From Xenococcus sp. PCC 7305 (lineage in GTDB: Bacteria > Cyanobacteriota > Cyanobacteriia > Cyanobacteriales > Xenococcaceae): a stretch of 32,255 nt of DNA. Below the pieces are notes generated by a model that was given only the letters and a program-made list of their open reading frames with translations, was not told the DNA's origin and searched no databases. Position 1 is the stretch's first letter; the number at the start of each line of letters is the position of its first letter. Position numbers and translations under genes: made by a program. This document shows, piece after piece, positions 6,984 through 14,933 of this stretch. The stretch spans positions 1-32,255 of the forward strand of contig NZ_ALVZ01000155.1 in the NCBI RefSeq assembly GCF_000332055.1, read 5' to 3'.

Positions 6984-7349
6984 ATGGATGCAGTTCTCAG
7001 AATAGAAAAAAGAGTTCAAGAAGATATCAAGAAAAATGTCATATTAAATCTAGAAAAGAAACTCAAAGCTAAAGTAACACGAGTTTTGACGGAAATCTTG
7101 CAAACTAAAAATTTTCATCATGCCAATCTCAATAATGATGAGAACAATGTCTTTATTTACTATGGTAAAAAGTATTTAGAGAATGGCAATCATATTTGTG
7201 TTTCTTTTAGTAAATCCAAAATCATTACATTAGTTGTAGAAAACGACTCGCACCAAAAAACTTTTACAACATCTAATAGCTATAGACATAATGAAATTCA
7301 AGAAATAATTAGTAATATAGATTTTTTACAAAAAATGATAGATAAATAA
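6984..7349 (+). CDS. Small protein of unknown function
   Basis: This 121-aa protein is not recognised. The N-terminal 45 residues are strongly charged and likely helical (RIEKRVQEDIKKNV, then LEKKLKAKVTRVLTEIL). The middle looks like beta strands (NVFIYYGKKYL, then HICVSFSKSKIITLVVEN), and a short helix ends it. There is no signal peptide, membrane segment or cysteine pair. AAGGAT seven bases before the ATG supports the start. It is followed within 40 bp by the convergent nadB and preceded by about 200 bp of AT-rich spacer, so it is probably monocistronic. Confidence 0.65.
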   Translation: MDAVLRIEKRVQEDIKKNVILNLEKKLKAKVTRVLTEILQTKNFHHANLNNDENNVFIYYGKKYLENGNHICVSFSKSKIITLVVENDSHQKTFTTSNSYRHNEIQEIISNIDFLQKMIDK

Positions 7350-7386
7350 ATTTAAATAAACTAGTATTAAATTATTAGAGTATTTT

Positions 7387-9015
7387 TTACTGCGATGTAC
7401 TCTGATTTTCGCCCTTAATTACTGTATGTAATGACCAATCAGTAGCACTATTAGGATAATCCAAACGATAATGACCGCCTCGACTTTCCGTGCGAAATAG
7501 GGCACTTTTTAGAATCAAATTGGCAATATCTATAAGATTTAGGGTTTCGGTATAAATTCTCAAATGCTCTTCAGTATTCGGCTCAGCAAATTGAATCTGT
7601 TCTGGGGGAGACAAATCCAAAATATATTCACTCCAATCAAGAGTGATTAATTCTTGATGCCAAGCATCAATTTGCGCGATCGCATCTTCCATAACTTCCT
7701 GACTGCGACAAATTCCTGCACTTTTCCATACCAGCTTAGGCAATTGTTCACGGATATCTTTGACAGTATCAATAGCAATATTAGTTGCCTCAACTGTGAG
7801 CCATTTTGGTTCTATTGGCCTAACAGGTGATGAAATATCTAACTGAGATAATTGTCCTGCATAGACGATACATTCTAGTAGAGAATTACTCGCTAAACGA
7901 TTGGCTCCATGAACTCCTGTACTCGCAGTTTCTCCTACTGCATATAAACCCTGGATAGAAGTTTGATTGTTCGTATCCACCGCAATTCCCCCCATCCAAT
8001 AATGAGCAGCAGGAGCGACAGGTATGGGTTCTGTGAACAGATCTACACCCCATTTTTGACAAACGCGAATAATATTGGGAAAGCGATAGCGAATTTTGGC
8101 TTCTGGAATTACGCTCAGATCTAGATAAACATTACTGTCTCCAGCTTTTTGCAAATGGGTAAAAATCGCCCGACTCACTACGTCTCTGGGGGCCAATTCT
8201 CCATCAGGATGATAATCAAAGGCAAAACGCTTGCCTGCTTTGTCTACTAAATGAGCCCCTTCGCCTCTCACAGCTTCGCTAATTAAAAATCTTGGTGCAC
8301 CAGGTTTGGTTAGGGCAGTGGGATGAAACTGCACAAATTCGGCGTCGCGTATTTTTGCCCCACTACGCCAGGCGATCGCAACACCATCTCCGGTACTAAC
8401 TTGAGGATTTGTGGTTTGGGAAAAAACCTGTCCCCCTCCGCCTGTTGCTAGAACTACGGCACCTGAACTAATCCAAGTAATTTTATTTTTGTGGAGAATA
8501 CTAAGTCCTTGGCATATTTCTTCCTGGAGCCATAAATTCAAAGCAAAGGCTTGGGATAAAACAGTAATATTAGAGCGTTGTACAACCTGTTCTGTAAGAA
8601 TGCTCACGATCGCACGTCCTGTAGTGTCGGCGGCATGAAGCACTCTTGGGCGAGAATGGGCAGCTTCGAGAGTCATTGCCAACTGCTCGTTTTTGCGGTC
8701 AAAGGCGACACCCATCTCCAGCAAGGATTGAATCGAACTAGCGCCATGTTCTACGAGAAATTGTACCGCCTCGCGATCGCATAAACCTGCCCCAGCCTTT
8801 AAAGTATCCTCTAGATGTAGCAAAGGAGAATCTTCTCGATGAATTGCTGCGGCAATACCTCCTTGAGCCCAATCACTAGCCCCTGTTTGCAACTTTGCTT
8901 TGGTAATCAAACCTACACGGTAATGAGCAGGTAAACACAAAGCAGAATATAGTCCCGCAGCACCAGAGCCTATGACCACTACATCGAAATTAGAGTAATC
9001 TTTCTCTTTAGACAT
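7387..9015 (-). CDS. nadB: L-aspartate oxidase
   Basis: This flavoenzyme oxidises L-aspartate to iminoaspartate, the first step of de novo NAD synthesis, before NadA quinolinate synthase. It is 542 aa. The FAD-binding GSGAAGLYSAL lies at residues 16-26. The fumarate-reductase/aspartate-oxidase family marks EFVQFHPTAL, LISEAVRGEGAHLVD, APAAHYWMGGIAVD and GVHGANRLASNSLLE follow. The C-terminus has the helical domain and ESRGGHYRLDYP. I use the ATG at 9015 (MSKEKDYSNF) rather than the TTG at 9030. Succinate dehydrogenase flavoprotein is the main look-alike, but length and C-terminus fit NadB. Its neighbours are not NAD genes. Confidence 0.94.
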   Translation of the reverse strand: MSKEKDYSNFDVVVIGSGAAGLYSALCLPAHYRVGLITKAKLQTGASDWAQGGIAAAIHREDSPLLHLEDTLKAGAGLCDREAVQFLVEHGASSIQSLLEMGVAFDRKNEQLAMTLEAAHSRPRVLHAADTTGRAIVSILTEQVVQRSNITVLSQAFALNLWLQEEICQGLSILHKNKITWISSGAVVLATGGGGQVFSQTTNPQVSTGDGVAIAWRSGAKIRDAEFVQFHPTALTKPGAPRFLISEAVRGEGAHLVDKAGKRFAFDYHPDGELAPRDVVSRAIFTHLQKAGDSNVYLDLSVIPEAKIRYRFPNIIRVCQKWGVDLFTEPIPVAPAAHYWMGGIAVDTNNQTSIQGLYAVGETASTGVHGANRLASNSLLECIVYAGQLSQLDISSPVRPIEPKWLTVEATNIAIDTVKDIREQLPKLVWKSAGICRSQEVMEDAIAQIDAWHQELITLDWSEYILDLSPPEQIQFAEPNTEEHLRIYTETLNLIDIANLILKSALFRTESRGGHYRLDYPNSATDWSLHTVIKGENQSTSQ

Positions 9016-9137
9016 ATCTGTAAAATACAATTTACTAATTCTACCTCTTTCGGGTTTTCCCTAACATCTAAAACCCAATACCTAGAACCTTTATCAATCT
9101 GGGAATAATAAAGAGAACGAATTATTTAATATTTATT

Positions 9138-9467
9138 ATGCAATCTAATCCAGAACTGAGTTTAAAAGACAAGAAATATCTTGAATCAAGGAAAAATCCA
9201 CGCCTAGACGTAGATTTAGAGACTTCTATTGAATTTCGGCTTCAAAATGACGATTATCAAAAATTACATGAAGCTTTTATTATAGATATTTCTGCTGGCG
9301 GCTGCGGAATCAAAACAATTAATCAGGACGCTAAGCCAATTAGAGAAAATACTATTTGTTACATCAGTGATCCAGAGACCCGTCATATTCTGACTAAAAC
9401 CAGAATTGTCTGGGTCCAGGAAACAACAAATAATGCGTTTAGAATTGGACTTGAATATATAGATTAG
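9138..9467 (+). CDS. PilZ-domain protein (predicted c-di-GMP receptor)
   Basis: This is a 109-aa stand-alone PilZ domain. Both c-di-GMP-binding signatures are present: RxxxR as RKNPR near residues 17-21, and (D/N)xSxxG as DISAGG in FIIDISAGGCGIKT. The rest of the beta barrel follows (TKTRIVWVQE, then AFRIGLEYI). With no attached output domain it probably acts through a partner, typically in motility or exopolysaccharide control. It is divergent from nadB and convergent with the flavodiiron gene, with no obvious partner nearby. Confidence 0.85.
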   Translation: MQSNPELSLKDKKYLESRKNPRLDVDLETSIEFRLQNDDYQKLHEAFIIDISAGGCGIKTINQDAKPIRENTICYISDPETRHILTKTRIVWVQETTNNAFRIGLEYID

Positions 9468-9479
9468 AAACTGGCAAAT

Positions 9480-9527
9480 GTTAACAGTTGACTGATGAGG
9501 GATAACTGATGATTGTTAACTGTTAAC
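9480..9527. terminator. Inverted repeat between convergent genes
   Basis: GTTAACAGTT (9480-9489) and AACTGTTAAC (9518-9527) are perfect 10-bp inverted arms with a 28-nt loop. They lie in the 64-bp gap between the convergent PilZ and flavodiiron genes. The stem is AT-rich with no long T-run, so it is either a weak bidirectional terminator or a repeat remnant. Confidence 0.35.
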
Positions 9528-9531
9528 TGAA

Positions 9532-11259
9532 TTAATAATGGTTGCCTACTTTCCGATGATGCACAGCAGTCAAGCCGTCAGGATTAGAAACTCGGCCTGC
9601 GGTTACTTTACTATAGACAATCCAGTGATCACTACATTCCATGCGGGTCACAACTTCACATTCAATATAGGCTAGAGCATCGGTTAAAATTGGTGAACCA
9701 TTGGCTGCTGTTTGAGTATCTATTCCCGCAAAGCGATTTGCCCCAGGTTTAAAACGTTTGAGGAAATGTTTCATTAAGCCTTGATATTTCCCTTCTTCGA
9801 GGACATTTAAAACAAAGCGATCGCCAACCTGCATTAAAGATTCGATCGCGCGATCTTTCGCTACTGCGATCGTAAAACCAGGGGGTTCAAAACTGGCCTG
9901 GGACACCCAAGAAGCCAGCATGGCACTGCTGACCTGATCTTTGGTAGCGGTTATGATATAGAGCCCACCGCTAATTCTGCCGATCGCCTTATCCAAATCG
10001 CTATCGAGGGATTTCATCTGTTTGACAAGTTTGTCCCGGGTCAGAATTTGACCTAAATCTGTACCAGACTCTTCGCATAATTGATAAGTTGCTTTATCTG
10101 GAGTATCTTTAACTCGAATAGAGGGGAAAGCGGTTTTCAATCCCACATCACGGAATTTAGTCAAAAGCGGATCAATAGGTTCATCATTGTCGCCATAGGA
10201 TTCAAACATGCCAATAACCTGCTTTTCTTTAGCTGCTGCGAGAGCTGTCCCCACATTGGCTACAATGTCTTGATGATTATGCCCGGACAATGGAGGCATT
10301 CCTAAAACGACGCCCGAAGCTCGGGAGACTAGTTCATGAACCTCTTGATTTTCTGCCGATCGCAAGTCGATCATTTCCACCGCAACCCCAGTTTTCGTGA
10401 TGCCTCGGGCAATAGCTTGGGACAGGCGATCGCTGTACCCATAGTCGGAAACATAGAATACGACGACATTTTTTTCCGCTTTGGTTTGGGCTTTACTCCA
10501 TTTATAGTAGCGATCTAAAAATTCTTGGAGATTGTGACGCAACAGGGGGCCATGGCCATTGGCAACGGTGGTAATTTCCCCAAGCTTATCCATGCGTTTC
10601 ATGGCAGACAGGACTGAGCGGGCATTGGGAGCCATCAAACAATCGTAATAGAAGCGATAATCTCGTTCGACTGCCTCTAGATCTTGATCGAAAAGCTCAT
10701 CCGAACAATAATGCATGCCAAAGGCATCGCAGGTATAGAGAATCTTGGTTCCGCGATCGTAACTAAAAATGGTATCTGGCCAATGAAGATTGGGCGCGTT
10801 GATAAAATCTATAATATGACCATTACCCAGATCGATACTGCTCCCTGTTTTGATAATCTGCGACTCAAAGGGTTGATGTACCAGGTCTTCTAAAAATTTA
10901 ATTGCTGTTTTAGCGGCAACTACTGTTGCTTGGGGTGCTAGCTCCAAAAAATCTTTTACTAAACCACTGTGGTCGGGTTCGGTATGACTAATGATGAGAT
11001 AGTCAATTGTTTTCGGGTCAATTTCCCCTTGTAAAGCATCAAGATAGAGCTGACGAAACTTACCATGGGAAGTATCGACTAAAGCTGTTTTCTCTCCTCG
11101 AATGATATAGGAGTTGTAGGTGGTACCGTTTTGCAGGCCAAATTCGATGTCAAAGCGATCGCGATCCCAGTCTAGAGAACGTATTGTAGTTGTATCTGGG
11201 GCTATTTCCGCAGTTTGGATGGTCAACCGCTTTGTTGTTGTTATGGGCGTTGCTACCAT
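9532..11259 (-). CDS. flv3: Flavodiiron protein, probably Flv3 (or Flv4) type
   Basis: This A-type flavoprotein reduces O2 to water with electrons from NAD(P)H or ferredoxin, an electron sink beside photosystem I. It has 575 aa in three modules: metallo-beta-lactamase-like diiron domain (to about residue 260), flavodoxin-like domain (about 265-400, VVVFYVSDYGYSDRLSQAIA) and C-terminal flavin-reductase domain (from about 430, GGLYIITA). The diiron site keeps its canonical ligands: H92, E94, D96 and H97 in SHTEPDHSG, then NLHWPDT, TCDAFGMHYC and VANGHGPL. Flv1 and Flv2 lose several of these, so this is the Flv3/Flv4 class; wording such as SLDWDRDRFDIEFGLQNGTT recalls Flv3. No partner Flv gene is adjacent. 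A GGAG-containing Shine-Dalgarno precedes the ATG. Confidence 0.93.
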   Translation of the reverse strand: MVATPITTTKRLTIQTAEIAPDTTTIRSLDWDRDRFDIEFGLQNGTTYNSYIIRGEKTALVDTSHGKFRQLYLDALQGEIDPKTIDYLIISHTEPDHSGLVKDFLELAPQATVVAAKTAIKFLEDLVHQPFESQIIKTGSSIDLGNGHIIDFINAPNLHWPDTIFSYDRGTKILYTCDAFGMHYCSDELFDQDLEAVERDYRFYYDCLMAPNARSVLSAMKRMDKLGEITTVANGHGPLLRHNLQEFLDRYYKWSKAQTKAEKNVVVFYVSDYGYSDRLSQAIARGITKTGVAVEMIDLRSAENQEVHELVSRASGVVLGMPPLSGHNHQDIVANVGTALAAAKEKQVIGMFESYGDNDEPIDPLLTKFRDVGLKTAFPSIRVKDTPDKATYQLCEESGTDLGQILTRDKLVKQMKSLDSDLDKAIGRISGGLYIITATKDQVSSAMLASWVSQASFEPPGFTIAVAKDRAIESLMQVGDRFVLNVLEEGKYQGLMKHFLKRFKPGANRFAGIDTQTAANGSPILTDALAYIECEVVTRMECSDHWIVYSKVTAGRVSNPDGLTAVHHRKVGNHY

Positions 11260-11384
11260 TTCCCCTCTCCTTTATTTATATTAAAATTTGTTAATCATTA
11301 TGTCTAATGGTACATGATCTTTGATTGGGGTTAGGATTTCGGATTTCTTCATTGCAGCTCTTCTATTCGTAAAATAAATATTTG

Positions 11385-11565
11385 TATCTGCAAAATATCA
11401 AGCAAATCCGTAAAATGCATTGGGGGACTAAGCCCCCCAAACCCCCCATTGGGGACGATACGTCCTCCCCAAACCCCTGCCGAAATGTTAACTCATGAGC
11501 GGGAAAAATTTAATTTTCTTGGTAGTTGTCTAATTGTCTAAAGTAGAAACTTTTATTGAAAACCT
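11385..11565 (-). repeat. REP-like element, copy 2 (inverted, inside vapC remnant)
   Basis: This is the reverse-complement homologue of the element at 868-1136. Hairpin B pairs TTGGGGG (11420-11426) with CCCCCAA (11434-11440). Hairpin A pairs GGACG (11453-11457) with CGTCC (11461-11465). Relative to copy 1 the outer base pair of stem B changed C-G to T-A, and stem A changed at several pairs with pairing kept. Similarity extends through ACAACTACCAAGA (minus strand) and about 45 bp further into the vapC reading frame. The outer ends seen in copy 1 are not recognisable here. Confidence 0.75.
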
Positions 11566-11649
11566 ATTCTTCAAATATCTTTCATCATACCTATCAGAGA
11601 TATCTGGCCAGTAAAAAGGAGCAATAATGCTAGTGTCAAGATAAATCAA
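11530..11649 (-). pseudogene. Truncated PIN-domain toxin (vapC remnant)
   Basis: Translation from a TTG at 11649 that overlaps the antitoxin stop (TTGA) gives IYLDTSIIAPFYWPDIS and then RYDERYLKN. The first part is the typical N-terminus of a PIN-domain ribonuclease, including the first metal-binding aspartate in YLDTS. After about 28 residues the frame enters the REP-like element and meets a TAG at 11530, 39 codons in all against about 130 normally. The other PIN acidic residues are absent, so it cannot be an active toxin. I do not see the missing 3' part on the far side of the element. The fit to the VapB/Phd gene just upstream supports the reading. Confidence 0.7.
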
Positions 11650-11882
11650 TATCGTTCCTCTTGACGTGCGTTGATTACTGTTTGACTCAAAGACTCACCT
11701 TTAATAGATAAGGATTCGAGAAATTGCTTCATATCGGCAAATATTTCCTCTTCAGTTGATGGTGGAAGCAAACGGGCAATTGGTTTATCTTGCTCAAATA
11801 TCGTGACCTCTTCTCCTGCCGCAACTTGCTCTAAAAGAGCTTTGAGATTGTGAACCGCCTCTTCAACGCTGACTTTCGGCAT
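11646..11882 (-). CDS. Phd/YefM-type antitoxin (VapB-like)
   Basis: This is a 78-aa antitoxin. The N-terminal Phd fold (VSVEEAVHNLKALLEQVAAGEEVTI, then PIARLLPP) binds its own operator DNA in family members. The C-terminal tail (SLSQTVINARQEERY) is of the kind that neutralises PIN toxins. GAGGT ten bases before the ATG supports the start. The cognate toxin gene starts at the overlapping stop codon but is broken by the REP-like element, so this is now an orphan antitoxin. It may persist as an autoregulator, as an anti-addiction factor against related toxins elsewhere, or simply as a recent remnant. Confidence 0.88.
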   Translation of the reverse strand: MPKVSVEEAVHNLKALLEQVAAGEEVTIFEQDKPIARLLPPSTEEEIFADMKQFLESLSIKGESLSQTVINARQEERY

Positions 11883-12129
11883 TTGCTTTTTACCTCAATG
11901 TTTTACTTGTATCGTCAATATGGAAGTAATCAGTAACAAGTATAAGACTTACCAAGAATTAGGGTTAATAATAAAAGCAAAAAGAACTATCAATCAATCC
12001 AATAGATTTAAGAAAAGTTTATATTTAGATACATCTTCATTACACAACAACCATTAAAATAATAGTCAGCTTTCTAAATATCTAGATTAAAATCTGTATC
12101 AGGGTGGTGAAGATCAGGGAATTGAGACC

Positions 12130-14112
12130 ATGGCAAATAGGCGACATCTTGCCAAACTAGAAAAGGGGAAAGAAGCTTGGAATCAATGGCGAGCGGATAA
12201 TCCCACTGTCAAGCCAGATCTGCGGGGCGCAAATCTGCGAGGCAAGCATCTCGAAGGTTTCGATTTTAGCGATGCAGATATTTGTGGGACTAATTTTAAA
12301 GGGGCTCATCTACAGGGGGTAAATTTTACTCGGGCGATCGCAGGATTACAAAAACGCTGGAAAATACTATTGATTATCCTGGCTCTGTTCTTTTCAGTCA
12401 TCGCCGGTTTTTTCTCCATTTGGATAGCTTTGTTACTCTCATTCCTTTCAGATCCTAGTGACACAGAGAGTTTTATTGCAGGTATAGCTTCTTTAATTTC
12501 ATTATTTATTTTTCTCTTCTTCATTCTGCGCAAAGGTTTTGTCGCTGGAGCTGTCGCTGGAGCTGTCGCTGGAGCTGTCGCTGGAGCTGTCGCTGGAGCT
12601 GGAGCTGTCGCTGTCGCTGGAGCTGTCGCTGTCGCTGGAGCTGTCGCTGTCGCTGTCGCTGGAGCTGTCGCTGGAGCTGTTACATTATTAGGAGCTTATC
12701 TTGGTTGGCGTAGTTTCCAGGGAGACCCCCGAGATCCTTGGATTCGCTCAGCAGGGGTTGCTTTTGGCACAATGGGCGGTACGAGTTTCTTTGATGCGGA
12801 GCTTGCTGGAGCTGATTTTTCCCAGGCAATTCTCAAAAATAGTGATCTCAGAGCAAAAGATTTGAACCATACTTGTTGGTCTTCTGCCAAGAAGCTTGAT
12901 CTAGTAAGATTAGGAGGTTCTATTTTGTCCCAAGCTAATGTCAGAGAGCTATTAATAACCAGGGATGGCTACAAAAAATCTTATCAAAATGCTAATTTAC
13001 GAGGAGCGAATTTAGCAGGATGTAATCTAGAACAAGCTAATTTAAAATATGCCAATCTCAGCGAGGCAACTTTAACTAATGCTCATTTAAAAGATGCCAA
13101 TCTAACGGAAGTCCAAGCTGTAGGCACAGATTTTACATCTGCCTATCTCACAGGAGCTTGTTTAGAATCTTGGAATATCGACCATACAACCAAGTTAAAT
13201 AATGTTGATTGTCAATATATTTTCCTCCTCGAAAATCCTAACCTCTTGGGAAGTCGGGAGCGTCGTCCCCATGATCCGGAAAGAGTTTTTCAACCAGGAG
13301 ATTTCACCAAGCTCTACCAAGAAGTGATCAACACAGTCGAGATTTTATTGCGCAAAGGGGCCAACCCCGAAGCCTTTCGGCAGGCATTTCAACAACTCAT
13401 GGCCAATAATCCTAATATTCACCCTGATGCGATTACAGGTATTGAGAAAAAAGGGGAAGATGTTTTGCTTACCCTAGAAGTTCCTGAAGCTACAGACAAA
13501 GCCCAAGTTGAGCATGATTTTCAGGAGAACTATAAAGCGGGATTAGCAGCAGCCAAGGAACAAGCAAGATTAGCAGGAAAGTCAGAACAACAAGCAGAAC
13601 AGATTAGAGATATCAAGGAAATCGCAATGGCTCTTGCGAACAAACAATCAGATAATGTATTTCAAGTTAATCAAGAAAATATAGAGGACAAAACTGTGAA
13701 CCAGAACCACGACCAAAGCCGCAATATTAATATTGAAAATAGCACAGTAAATGCTTCTGGTGCGGGGGCATTTAATCAAGGAGATATCACCGGAACAGTT
13801 GCTAATACTATTAATCATGGATTAACTGGAATTGATTATAGTCAACTCGACCTCCCACAATTACTTGCCAAATTAAAAGAAACCATTGAAAACGATACCA
13901 ATTTCCCAGCAGAAGACAAACAAGATAGCTACGATGCAATTGATGATCTGAGCACTGCCAGCCAAGAACCAGACCAGGCAATTCAAAAAGAAAAATCCAG
14001 CAAAGCTCTCAGAACTTTGGATCGTATTGTCAAACTCTTGCCGCCAGGAGCAGCTTTTATTACTATTTTCAAGGAAATATCCCCTTATATTTCATCTTTG
14101 TTGGGATTCTAA
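12130..14112 (+). CDS. Membrane pentapeptide-repeat protein with V/A/G minisatellite segment
   Basis: This is a 660-aa multidomain protein. Pentapeptide repeats (A[N/D]LxG type) occur at about 31-70 and 290-355. Between them lie hydrophobic segments at about 78-106 and 114-133, then 46 residues of only V, A and G (138-183) encoded by two repeated hexamers. After the second block comes RRPHDPERVFQPGDFTKLYQ, a junction I recall from cyanobacterial pentapeptide proteins. Then come a helical region, a Gln/Glu-rich coiled coil (about 475-510), an Asn-rich stretch with ENSTVNASGAGAFNQGDITG (about 530-565) and an alpha-helical end domain. Such ends resemble those of predicted bacterial conflict or signalling proteins; this is recall, not a search. 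Function is unknown. The gene stands alone and faces higBA. Confidence 0.85.
   Translation: MANRRHLAKLEKGKEAWNQWRADNPTVKPDLRGANLRGKHLEGFDFSDADICGTNFKGAHLQGVNFTRAIAGLQKRWKILLIILALFFSVIAGFFSIWIALLLSFLSDPSDTESFIAGIASLISLFIFLFFILRKGFVAGAVAGAVAGAVAGAVAGAGAVAVAGAVAVAGAVAVAVAGAVAGAVTLLGAYLGWRSFQGDPRDPWIRSAGVAFGTMGGTSFFDAELAGADFSQAILKNSDLRAKDLNHTCWSSAKKLDLVRLGGSILSQANVRELLITRDGYKKSYQNANLRGANLAGCNLEQANLKYANLSEATLTNAHLKDANLTEVQAVGTDFTSAYLTGACLESWNIDHTTKLNNVDCQYIFLLENPNLLGSRERRPHDPERVFQPGDFTKLYQEVINTVEILLRKGANPEAFRQAFQQLMANNPNIHPDAITGIEKKGEDVLLTLEVPEATDKAQVEHDFQENYKAGLAAAKEQARLAGKSEQQAEQIRDIKEIAMALANKQSDNVFQVNQENIEDKTVNQNHDQSRNINIENSTVNASGAGAFNQGDITGTVANTINHGLTGIDYSQLDLPQLLAKLKETIENDTNFPAEDKQDSYDAIDDLSTASQEPDQAIQKEKSSKALRTLDRIVKLLPPGAAFITIFKEISPYISSLLGF
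12541..12678 (+). repeat. Coding minisatellite of GTCGCT and GGAGCT hexamers
   Basis: There are 23 consecutive hexamers of only two kinds, a = GTCGCT (Val-Ala) and b = GGAGCT (Gly-Ala), in the order (ab)x5, b, aab, aab, aaab, ab. Every copy is identical at synonymous positions. Any gain or loss of a unit keeps the frame. It encodes residues 138-183 of the membrane pentapeptide protein. Confidence 0.95.
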
Positions 14113-14186
14113 AGAGAAAGACTCTGATTACTGTTGATAGACAATCAGTGGATTGTGGAATCATAAGATGCCTGGCAATTTGCTCC

Positions 14187-14498
14187 TTAAGCATTTGCGG
14201 AAGAATAGGGCTTTATTATTGCTAGTTCACCTTCTTCTACCTGTTGCGCAAAGTATAAATCCCATCTTAATTGTAGGTTGAGCCAAAAACTTGCAGACAT
14301 ACCCAAAAACTTCTCAAGACGTAATGCGGTACTAGGCGTCATTCCCCTTTTTCCATTAACGATCTCATTAATCCTCTGATAGGGAACATGGATCGCATCG
14401 GCTAAGTCCCTTTGAGTCAGGCCCATTGGCTTAAGAAATTCTTCTAGCAACATTTCTCCAGGGTGGGTTGGCATTCTATCAGTTGGTACTCTTATCAT
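14187..14498 (-). CDS. higA: HigA-family antitoxin
   Basis: This 103-aa helix-turn-helix antitoxin has the family opening MPTHPGEMLLEEFLKPMGLTQ and the HTH TQRDLADAIHVPYQRINEIV with NGKRG. The FWLNLQLRWDLYFAQ segment follows, as in HigA proteins. It should bind the HigB ribonuclease and repress the operon. It is the second gene of a toxin-first pair, 32 bp after higB, the normal HigBA order. No Shine-Dalgarno is evident before the ATG at 14498. The partner is complete, so the module may be functional. Confidence 0.93.
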   Translation of the reverse strand: MIRVPTDRMPTHPGEMLLEEFLKPMGLTQRDLADAIHVPYQRINEIVNGKRGMTPSTALRLEKFLGMSASFWLNLQLRWDLYFAQQVEEGELAIIKPYSSANA

Positions 14499-14530
14499 AA
14501 ATATATCTATCAGTACTTGTTAAATTCAAT

Positions 14531-14824
14531 TTAGTGATAGTCAACAATCTCAACTTGGTCAGGTTCATTGTTTATCCAAATAAAACAAATTCGATATTGG
14601 TTGTTAATACGAATACTGTATTGGCCTCTTCGATCACCAGCCAATTCTTCAAGCCGATTCCCTGGCGGTATTCTTAGTTGGTCAAGTGCATTGACTGAAT
14701 CAAGTTGATCCAACTTACGAGATACAGTCTTCCATAAATTCTGTGGACATATTCGGCGAGCGGCTTTTGTATTCTTTCCGTTAAAGATATCTTCGGTTCC
14801 AGGGTTTTTAAATCTGTGTATCAC
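14531..14824 (-). CDS. higB: HigB-family toxin (RelE-fold mRNA interferase)
   Basis: This 97-aa RelE/ParE-superfamily toxin of the HigB type is predicted to cut mRNA on the ribosome. Typical marks are MIHRFKNPGTEDIFNGKN at the start, the helix NLWKTVSRKLDQLDSVNAL, RIPPGNRLEELAGDRRGQYS and the C-terminal strand pair NNQYRICFIWINN followed by EIVDYH. The first codon is GTG (14824-14822), because an upstream ATG in the same frame is followed at once by a stop. Full length for the family. It lies 5' of higA and about 110 bp downstream of the EF-G-like gene on the same strand. Confidence 0.92.
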   Translation of the reverse strand: MIHRFKNPGTEDIFNGKNTKAARRICPQNLWKTVSRKLDQLDSVNALDQLRIPPGNRLEELAGDRRGQYSIRINNQYRICFIWINNEPDQVEIVDYH

Positions 14825-14899
14825 AAGGACATGTTAACACGGAACTCATGATATATAAATTCGCCAAAACTACCACTCATACGGAAACTGGAATTCTTA

Positions 14900-14917
14900 G
14901 GGCGAGCAATGCTGCCC
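14900..14917 (-). terminator. Hairpin after the EF-G-like gene
   Basis: On the minus strand GGGCAGCATTGCTCGCCC forms a stem (GGGC/GCCC outside, AGC/GCT inside, one bulged base) 17 nt past the stop of the EF-G-like gene. A short T-rich stretch precedes it rather than follows it, so it is a transcript-end hairpin at best. Confidence 0.35.
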
Positions 14918-14933
14918 ACCCCAATGCTAAAAA

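Noticed and set aside
7387-9030. Upstream non-ATG starts for nadB, thrC, RAYT, EF-G-like and subtilase genes
   Set aside because: In each case an ATG a few codons inside gives the family-typical N-terminus, and the extensions are not conserved-looking.
11260-11384. Missing 3' half of vapC on the far side of the element
   Set aside because: Translation of the minus strand shows frequent stops and no PIN-like acidic motifs.
14130-14160. ACAATC/GATTGT inverted repeat between the pentapeptide gene and higA as a terminator
   Set aside because: Six AT-rich pairs with no T-run in either direction; too weak to call.
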